Source: Gnetum montanum
Taxonomy: Eukaryota; Streptophyta; Gnetopsida; Gnetales; Gnetaceae
DNA length: 64,000 nucleotides
NCBI GenBank assembly: GCA_015680685.1
Contig: MNCI01005871.1
Span: 161,752 to 225,751 of the forward strand
Direction: 5' to 3'
The stretch's first letter is position 1. Each line of letters starts with the position of its first letter. Made by a program: the position numbers and the translations under genes. Of the stretch, positions 56,020-64,000 are shown piece after piece. The notes beneath the pieces are model-generated. The model did not search any database and was not told the DNA's origin. It was given only the letters and a program-made list of their open reading frames with translations.

Positions 56020-58640
56020 TGACTTAGGTGGAGGCGAAAGAACCACAAGCACATGGATAGCATCTCATGTAGTCACAAGAATGCCTTTAGATCATCCAAG
56101 AGAAGATGCTCCTGACCACAGTAATCATGGAGATGAACTTTGGTTAGTCCATGGAATTTGTTCTAGAAGTAGTAAGGATGCAACTATAAGTGTTACTGGT
56201 ATGGCCCATACTTTCAAATAGTGGCGAATGGTATTTATGGAAGACTTACCAATTTTCGCACAATAAAGAAGAGGATGCAACAGTCAACATTGAGAAATTT
56301 TCCATATCATATTCAGTCAAAGCAATAGCTGGAGCCCTAAATGTGTCTAAAAGTAGCACATTTATCCACAAGATCGGACATAGAAACCAAAAAACTATGG
56401 TTAAAATGGACATATGGCAAAGAAAAAAAGGAGTATAATGAAGTCACTTTGGAATAGAGAATCTATTTTAAAAGTGGCAGATATCATCTATTTCCCACAA
56501 AGAGATTAAATAGGCTATTCATATATGTAGCCAGAGGAAATGCGATTTTAATGAAAAAACATAATGGAAACCTTGCACAACTCTATTTCATGGAGATCCA
56601 AAGATGGTTTGAAGAAAAAAGGTAGGGAAGTTGACACTTCAATTTGCTTGCCTAATTAGGAAGTTGTGTAAATGTGTTGAAATCCTAGGATGCACCAATG
56701 ACATCCCAAAGAAGGCTCAAAATGCCTCATATGCTGAAATGATCAAGCCAAGACCACCAAAGAAAGATCAGGTGGAAGAACAAATAAACACTGGGGAAAC
56801 CACATAGACTACTGTATAACAACAGTGAGTGAGACCTAGTGGTCATTAGCAGAAATAGTAATAGAAATAGTGCGCACAATAACACCAAAAAGTTCCAACA
56901 CTATCACTATAGGATTACAAGTCATCCATGAGTCATTTACAACAAACTGTAGAGACTATCAGTTGGGAAATACATGAGGAGGCCAACCTCGATAGAGTTA
57001 TTAATAGTTCCATTCAACCCATAGTTTTCACAAATCCTACAAGTGGATAGATATCATTGTAGTTAGGAGGAGAGGTCTAATGATCACAACAAATTTTTGT
57101 GAATGTTGAATTATTTCAAGTGGTGCTCGAAACTAGAAAAGGAGCCATAATTGTGGTTATGCAACACCAAGATGTAACAGGGGTAGCAGAAGTGATTACA
57201 GATCACATTAAGGAATCCTTTAACATACTTCTTGTGCTACTAGCTGATCTAACTAGAGAAAGGAATGATCAAATGTTAGTTGGTATCTCAATGACTTTTG
57301 TTGATCATGAAGATATGCTAGATAGACTACTATAGATTGGGCAAGCAATGATAACTCTTTTTGACATCCCATGTGATGTCACTAAAGTACAGTTAGAGTT
57401 AATAATAACTAAGGGTAAGTCAATCATGGTAGAAACTAGGGTAAAGCATGTAGAGAATGAACTTATCAAACTACAGGAAGAACTCACAACCTTGAGGGTT
57501 GAACATAGAGATCCTACTCAATATGTTATGGCTACCCAGCTAGAGTAATTTAGAATAGAACAAATTAATCACTTGATAGAGAAAAATAAGAAGATGGAAA
57601 ATGAAAAGGAGAAAGTGGTGTGGAATGCCTTTGTAGTAGAAGCACAGACACATGCACATGCTAAGGCACTCATCGTGGCATAAGAAGAAAATAAAAAACT
57701 CGCTACAAATAACACTAGGATAACTAATTTAGAGAAGCAAAAGAATATTTTGAGGAGAGCATCCATCAGTTGAGAGAGTAATTGATGAGGATCAACCAAG
57801 ATATGAGCCACTTAGTAAGAGAAAATAGAACCCTCTCAATGGAGAAGGTATACACAATCAAATAGAAATTAGCTATTGAAATCAGAGCATGGTAGAATAA
57901 ATCTAAGAAGAATAAAAGGCTCAAGGAACATTTTCGTGATCATGTGGGAATGTATAAATAGATTAATGAGAAGGATATCCAGATGCAAATTCCCAGATCA
58001 ATTCCATATCATCATAGAATCCAAATTGGCAACCCATCTTGGATAGTTATGTTTATGTCCACCATGTGGAGATTAAAAACAAAGACCTATAGATAGAAGA
58101 CCTAAAAGAATACATGGGGTTGGAAAACCTTTGTTCTGCTAACCTAGCCATGTTAATAGTAGGTAGGTCCCGAAATGAGCTTTAAAATAAGTAGTAGCCA
58201 TGTATGCATTATACAAAAAAGAGTTTGTAGATTGAAAAGATGCTCTGTAGAAACTTTAGGTGGCAAACTTTGACTTATAGGTGGTAAAGGCTAGCTACCA
58301 AGGGAAAAAATATGTTGCAACAAACTTGGCCTAAAGATTATCTGATTATCACAAGTTATGCGCCAAGGCCAAAGCATTTTAAAAAAATAAGAGGTAGTTT
58401 ATGACATGGTATGTTAAGGCTAACTAGATGTTTCCACAATTGCCATGTCCATGAGATGCACTTGCTCCATTACACATTATACAATAGGCATGGATTGTAC
58501 ATGACCTGAGAACAGAGGAGGAGAAATTTCAAGCACTTCTAAATAGATTCAAATTTAAGAAGCCTAATGACAAGTGGAAGCAATTGATAGATGAGCCACC
58601 ATCACCAAGACCTACATCGACTACATCGAGCTTCATAAAG
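56020..58640 (+). pseudogene. Unrecognised degenerate coding region with coiled-coil-like part
   Basis: Coding-like pieces on the plus strand are SNSGEWYLWKTYQFSHNKEE, DATVNIEKFSISYSVKAIAG, FIYVARGNAILMKKHNGN, LAQLYFMEIQRWFEEK, then (57348-57850) helical, charged sequence: VETRVKHVENELIKLQEELT, NHLIEKNKKMENEKEKVVWN, EENKKLATNNTRITNLEKQK. I cannot name the protein. It lies directly before an Athila-type polypurine tract and LTR (58801), so it could be a post-pol frame of an element with no legible pol, or captured host sequence. Many stops. Confidence 0.5.
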
Positions 58641-58800
58641 TTCTTTTGTTTGTTTTATTTGTCTCCTCATGTCTAGTGTCAATTTTTTAAAACACCACAA
58701 TAGCATTTAGTGTCATGTAAATCTACCTTCCAATTTTGTAAGGGACTCTATCCTATTTTCGTTTAACTCGAGCATGAGATTTTAGTTAGTCATAGGGCTA

Positions 58801-59676
58801 TGATAAAGTCAAATTTTCGTCGACTACAATATCATGTCTAATATCGTAGACTTAGTATCATAGTACTAGCTATGTCATCATATATGTGATATCACAGGAT
58901 ATGTGCCAGCCTATAAATATAGCACTTAGACACATGGATTTGTAATAGATTTCATTCCATAGTAGCAAAACTCTTTCAATTTGTTTTCATGAAATTTGTC
59001 TTTAACACTTAGAAGTGTATGCCCATATTGTGGTGTTAAGTGATTATACGGAGTATTTATTTGAGTGCATTATACTTGGACACAATTCATGATCAACAAT
59101 AAAGATTAAGATTACTTATTATCATTACATCATCCACTCAGTTTTCTTTTTATTTACTTAGAATAATTATTCTTGTTTTCCCTACTTAATCATTTACTTT
59201 ACAAGCACTTTATTTTACATGTGAAAGTAAGCAGTATGGATATGATTGGTTTCGAGTGCTAAGTGCAATTATCTAGTAACCCAATAGAGTTATTTCTTGG
59301 TATGCCCAACAGTGCTACACTTGGTAATTGCAGTGATGACTACATTAGTTCAAGGCATTCACGAAAAATTAGGACAAGATATTCATCTTCATAGGATAAA
59401 ATAAATTCAATTAGTATTTTCCTTAGAATTAGAAGCTAATTTCACTTTACTATAATTACTAGGAGAAATGGCCTATCAACATCAACATATCATATACCTC
59501 ATTGTGAGCTAAACTATACATGTAGACTACACTAGCTTCATGTGGAAAGATAACGGTCTCAAACTTAAACAAATTACTAGCATATTCACATTGCCTCATC
59601 CATGGATTACGATCTAGTTACGTGTGAACACTTGTGACTTTTATGAGTGGTTTTTGGATTACTCTACCACTCATCA
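58801..59676 (+). repeat. Divergent Athila-type LTR (3' LTR with polypurine tract)
   Basis: It is 876 bp, TGATAAAGTC to CCACTCATCA, preceded by TTAGTTAGTCATAGGGCTA, the family polypurine tract. Inside are ATATCATGTC/ATATCGTAG words, TATA box CTATAAATATAGC, TTGGTAATTGCAGTG and GTAACCCAATAG. No matching 5' LTR is in the window. Confidence 0.8.
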
Positions 59677-60290
59677 ATATATATTTAAGGCATCTCTTGA
59701 AAATTTGTATCATATAATCATTAGTGTAATTTCAGTAAGAATTTGATTTTTTCATTATCAATTCATCAATCTTTCATTAATATTCATCAACATCATTCAT
59801 CATCATTTACTTAATCTTGGAAGTTAAATAGTAAGAATTGGGAAAATTTAATATCTTAATTATAGCACAATCATTTCATAATAATTTTTAGTGATTCACA
59901 ATTTACTAAAAATTTGGAATAAGTAGCTATATGTAACTGAACTTTGAGTTCAATATCTATTATGGATCGGATAAAATTAACTCTATAATTTGGTAGATTT
60001 TCTCAATCTTGAATTTTTACTAAAATGAATGATAGTAAATGATTAGATCATTTGTCCCCCATCACACAATAATTTGATGTGATATTAGATTTATTTGAAA
60101 GCTAATATTTTTGGAAAGGCTTAGCTAAAATTTTAGCATAAAAAACTTAACAGATTTTGAGATTTCATCTATCAAATTTTTACTACTAGAATTATAACAA
60201 TTTTTTGATAGATTGGAAAGAACATAATATAACCTTAGTTTCCCTAGAAGTTCAATATCCTAGAAATTGGAAAAAGTAAAAGTATTAAAG
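59677..60290. other. AT-rich sequence, nothing recognised
   Basis: It contains ATCATTCATCATCATTT-type simple sequence near 59790-59810 and no coding signal. Confidence 0.4.
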
Positions 60291-60689
60291 ATTTTGAATG
60301 GGTGGAAGTGTAGGAGACATGTCAGATGGTTTTGGCATGGTTGGACATGGTAGTGTAGGCGACATGGTTAGTGTGGGTGTGGATCTTGGGGATGACGTTG
60401 GTGTTGCAAGAAATGAGGGTGGGGAGTTGGACAAGTTGACTAGAGGGGTGGTTGGGGAGGTGACTGGTGGATCTAGTTCACACTCAGAAGGTGGACGTGT
60501 GACAGGGTTTAGGGATGGGCATTCTTGGCACCTCGGGGCTAGGGATGTTGAGGAATGTCTATAGATGGCCAGCTCATTGAGGATCCATATGACACCATAT
60601 AGTAAGGGTTTACAAATGGTTAAGCAATAGTCTCATTGGTAGGTTTGTGTCTATAGGAATAGCCCCTAGCTTAGATATGGTCAAAAAGT

Positions 60690-61240
60690 GGGTTGCCAAA
60701 TGCTAAGGTTCTTGCTCTATGGAGGCTCATAGCCTTCTTGGAAGTTTGTTTTTCTTTATTTTCCAATCAATGTTTGATAGGGAGTGGGTTTTGCTATGGG
60801 GTCTATGGTTCTTTGGGACACGGGACTTGGCTTTTAACCCTTGGAGGCTTGGTTCCCATCTTAATCTAAACCTACTTTTGTGGCCTCCTATGTGGATTTG
60901 GGCATTCAAGATTCTATGGAAAGTCTAAATGACAAACTTTCTTCAAAGTTTTATGAGTTTCTTTTGGGATTTCATTTGCTTTGATCAAGCTACTGGCTCT
61001 TTGGATTGAATGGGATTTGCCAGATTTTTCATGTGGGCGGTCATTGTCTCCAAGGAGATTTGATCTTAGAAGTCATCATTGACCTTCCCTTGAGGGAGGA
61101 CAAGGTGCTTATGAAATTTGAAGATAGGATCAAGGTTCATAAGGTGGCCAAGCCCACAGGGGGCTATGGAACTTTTGGTAAGATGGGACATCAGGCTACT
61201 AGGTATTGGGTTGGTTAGAATGCACATGACCCCCAAAAAG
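60690..61240 (+). pseudogene. LINE first-ORF protein remnant (DUF4283-like + lost zinc knuckle)
   Basis: Legible pieces are KKWVAKC before a frame change, MEAHSLLGSLFFFIFQSMFD, REWVLLWGLWFFGTRDLAFN, PWRLGSHLNLN and PPMWIWAFKILWKV. This is the plant LINE pattern 'F-x-F …D…V-L…G-P-W-F…L…W-x-P…P-V-W-V-R-L-P'. About 250 bp on, GYGTFGKMGHQATRYW occupies the place of the CCHC knuckle, with all cysteines gone. Such proteins bind element RNA. Confidence 0.65.
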
Positions 61241-61903
61241 GTGGTGGGAAGGGGGGAAGCTTAGATGACCATTCCCTAGAAGAGGAGGCCTTCATTGGGG
61301 CTAGCTTAAGGAGTTGGTCCCAAAGGGGTTTGGATGTGGGGCTCCAAAGGGTTAGTTCTCGGAATGGGGCTTGCGATTCAGGGGAACCAAGAGCCCATAT
61401 GGTAGGCCTAGGATGCTCAATGGTAAGTGGAGGCATTGATGATGGAGGACCCGTTCCCATCTATGGAGTAGCTAAAGACACCACCAAGGTTGTTAAGGTC
61501 ACAAGGATCGTTGAGGTTACTGAGCTTACCAAAATGCGTTGATTTTATGGGATCTTTGGGTTCATGCATCAAGGATGACATGGCATCTTTTGTGATGGTT
61601 GGAGGTTGTGGGTGGAGTCCCATTCTCTTAGTAGCTGGGTATCAGTGGTGGGGGGTGTGTGTGGGGCTGCCCTCCCCACCTTGGAGGAAAAGTTTAGTGA
61701 GGATGTCATTGTAGAAGCTCCTTTTCTAATTTTGCCAAAAATGAGCAAGGTTGGCCACACCTCAAGGTTAGTGTTGGAGATTGACTTGTGGGTCTTGTCT
61801 TCCCTTAAGACATGAATTGCAAGCTAGAAGTGAGACAATGGGATTTTAGGGTTTGAGCATCCAAAAACCTCTTAAATTATCTCTTGGTGTTGGGGGGGGG
61901 GGG

Positions 61904-61941
61904 NNNNNNNNNNNNNNNNNNNNNNNNNNNNNNNNNNNNNN
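61904..61941. other. Assembly gap (38 N) after a G run
   Basis: A run of G (61892-61903) leads into 38 N. The true length is unknown. Confidence 0.98.
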
Positions 61942-62229
61942 TGGGTTATTAGATGCTTTGGTTTTGTGGTTGTGTGCTTGAATCTTGGGAGAAACGTTTG
62001 CCTTTGTTCTTTGGCATTTCTCATTTTGGATTCTTGGAGTTTCTGAATGGGGTTGGTCTCCTGGGTATAAGGGATTATCGGATTTTCAGTTTTTCTGTAT
62101 GCCCTTCTAGGTTGTGGGCTAGTTTCTTGGGTATTAGGGACCACATGATTTTTAGTTTTTCTACATGCCCTTCTGGCCTGCTTTGTACAAATTTTTCTTT
62201 TTAATAAATCTTGAACTTTCTTAAAAAAA

Positions 62230-64000
62230 TTATCAAGGATTTATTTATTAGAATGTCTAAAACGTTGCAAAAAATAGATGAATATAGCTGTGGATATACC
62301 AATAGACTAAATGTTTAGAAAGTTGTTCAACCTTTCTACATAGATCCAAGATTTGAAAACATGGTGAAAAATATTACTCTTTCAAAGGACATCAACATTT
62401 TTAGTATCAATGAATTAGTTACTCAAGTGAGAATCCTACAAATTATGAAGAATAATTGATGAGTGGCGACGTACCCCTACACTCAACCATACGAATACGA
62501 GCATCTCACGCTCGATCCGGTCGAACTCCAATGACTAAGTGCTTACGCACCTTAGTGGAAAGATTTAATCAATCATTGTCCTCCCAAACTTACTTGTATT
62601 GTCACAGTTGTATGGTTAAGTAAGTTTGAGGTATATGATTTTTATAACTTTTATCTCTTTAAGGTTTTATGCTAATAGGAGAAGGTAAGGAGAACTAAGT
62701 GACTAACTTTCATTAACTATTCACTAACTAAGCTCTAATAGTCCTGACACCAGTACCCATTCCCCCTTGCCACACACATCCTGAACTAGTGCAATGCTAC
62801 TGGGATTACCAAACGCTACTCGTTACTGGGTTACCAAGCGCTACACACATGCTCAAACTGGTCGTATTGAGTGTACTTAACTAGGAGAGTCAAGGGTTGA
62901 GAAAGAGATTAATTAACTAGGAAAGCATTTAAACATTCAACAATAATTAATTACTATTTAGCTTAATCCACATGCTGCAAGGTTTATCATAAAGTTCATC
63001 TTTATTGTTGTACACAAATGTGTGCTCAAGTACAATTTGCTCGAATAAAGATCCGTTCACTTTAAGATTCCTATTACGGGCACATGGAAATTATTCTAAC
63101 TCTAGAATGGTAAAATTGCAAGAGTTTAGCTAAGGTTCTAAGTCTAAGTGCCCAGAACAAGGAAAGCCGCCTCTTATTTATAGACATTGCGGGGGGCCAT
63201 GATATCGCGTACTCCATATGACGTACGCGATATCGTGGCTCATTAATAATAAATAATCTAGTAAAGATGATCAAGCCTATAGATCTAATCAAAGAGGAAT
63301 AGGTAAGCAAGGAAGATTCAATTATCAAAATATATATTATGAAATAAACTTAGAAGAAAATGGTGGTTAAAATACATGAAGAAGGAGAAGAGGTTTAGCT
63401 AGAAGAAGAGATAGATTGAATCAATTTGGAAGACAAAGATGAGGTCAAGGGTTAGTACCATATTGCAACTTCTTTCAAAGGAAAAGGTTATACCATTGAC
63501 CATTGCTAGACTAGAATCAATTTCAAAAAACACATGGACAAACTTCACAAATAGAACAAGATACTTCCTCATTATCTTAGAAAGATACTCAAGAAGAAGA
63601 GGTGATAAATTATGTAGCCTTCAATTCAATTAAGGAAATAAAGTAAGATTCTTGGATTGTAGATAATGGGTATTCCAATCATATGACATCCTACAAAAAT
63701 TATCTTCTAAATTATAAAAGAAACAATAGTCTTAGCAACATTAAAATTAGAGACAAAAAATATTTAATCATAGAGGAAATATCAAATTATATAGTTATAT
63801 TAAAAATTAGATAACAAGTCATCATTTCCACAATGTATTATATTTCTAATCTTTTCAACCCTCTCATCTTTGTTCAAGAAGTTTCTAATGGAGGAAAAAG
63901 TATTAGTTCTAAAAGTTATTTTTGCATTATCAATGAGCCCAATGGTGAAGAAATTGTGAAAATCAAAGCTTTGACTAACAAAATATATTGCATTGAATGC
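62230..64000 (+). mobile_element. Ty1/copia gag-protease relic, continuing past the window
   Basis: Before the solo LTR a UBN2/copia gag piece reads DPRFENMVKNITLSKDINIF and SINELVTQVRILQIMKNN. After it come a decayed zinc knuckle (YCNFFQRK … YTIDHC, frameshifted, about 63460-63510), the protease site WIVDNGYSNHMTSYKNY (63653; usual W-x-x-D-S-G-x-x-x-H-M, here D-N-G) and a pre-integrase piece ending LTNKIYCIEC at the window edge. Several stops. Confidence 0.8.
62457..63245 (-). mobile_element. Solo Athila-type LTR inside the copia relic
   Basis: It is 789 bp in minus orientation. On the plus strand it runs TGATGAGTGGCGACGTACCC to GTGGCTCATTA, flanked by a perfect ATAAT duplication (62452-62456 and 63246-63250). 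It carries the TATA box (reverse of CTATAAATAAGAGGCGG, about 63171-63187) and the ACGTACGCGATATCG palindrome remains (about 63220). The copia gag reading resumes on the far side. Confidence 0.93.

Larger units (their letters stand above)
60298..62228 (+). mobile_element. LINE (L1-type) relic
   Basis: The GC-richer segment begins with a glycine/valine-rich frame (60298-60564), then a first-ORF domain (60690-61240), a further degenerate glycine/valine-rich part, an assembly gap, and a 3' end AATAAATCTTGAACTTTC plus TTAAAAAAA near 62200-62228. No endonuclease or RT is legible, so it is internally deleted or the gap hides material. An imperfect 70-bp direct repeat (GGGTATAAGGGATTATCGG / GGGTATTAGGGACCACATG) lies at about 62062-62185. 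Confidence 0.6.

Noticed and set aside
62457-63245. Solo LTR at 62457 as the missing 5' LTR of Ath-C1
   Set aside because: It has its own perfect ATAAT duplication and interrupts a copia gag, so it is an independent insertion.

Overview
The window looks like nuclear DNA of a large-genome land plant, most likely a gymnosperm (inference). It is AT-rich and carries plant-type Ty3/gypsy, Ty1/copia, hAT and LINE remnants, plant lipase relics and almost no intact host genes. I see no rRNA, tRNA, CRISPR array or bacterial-style operon.

Layout. Positions 1-12.8 kb are the least repetitive part. They hold a GC-richer, CT-rich possible promoter/5' UTR (about 2.5-3.0 kb), a possible tiny first coding exon at 2985 and a phase-compatible possible last exon at 12618. 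Between them, in what would be a 9.6 kb intron, lies a duplicated block (copy 1, about 8.94-12.12 kb) with a dead class-3 lipase relic, a small membrane-protein relic and a 999-bp hAT-like element. From about 12.85 to 22.1 kb lies a decayed Ty3/gypsy element (Gyp-A1, + strand) cut by a solo LTR; its order is gag, protease, extra RNase H, reverse transcriptase (RT), RNase H, integrase. Copy 2 of the lipase block (22.1-24.0 kb) follows, then a Ty1/copia 3' end.

From 24.4 to about 54.5 kb is a nested stack. The host is an old minus-strand Athila-like element (Ath-C1), now in four pieces: 24414-24517, 31378-33261, 42889-47135 and 53940-about 54545. Into it jumped Gyp-A2 (24518-31377, minus, TSD GTTTC, itself carrying a solo LTR), Ath-B1 (33262-42888, plus, near-matching TSD) and Ath-B2 (47136-53939, plus, TSD GAATT). 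Removing the inserts restores continuous LTR or coding homology across the Gyp-A2 and Ath-B2 sites and supports it at Ath-B1. Gyp-A2 and Ath-B2 have both lost RT, RNase H and most or all of integrase, so they would depend on a relative for movement.

From 54.5 kb to the end are other relics: an orphan LTR-like piece, an unrecognised degenerate coding region with a coiled-coil-like part in front of an Athila-type LTR (58801-59676), a LINE first-ORF relic with an assembly gap, and a Ty1/copia gag-protease relic cut by another solo LTR.

Every pol gene I could read has stops, frameshifts or lost catalytic residues. The main points of interest are the RNase H upstream of RT in Gyp-A1, the nested stack, the palindromic U3 motif of the Athila-type LTRs, the conserved post-pol segments, and the single N characters that sit exactly where a paralogue has 170-590 extra bases.
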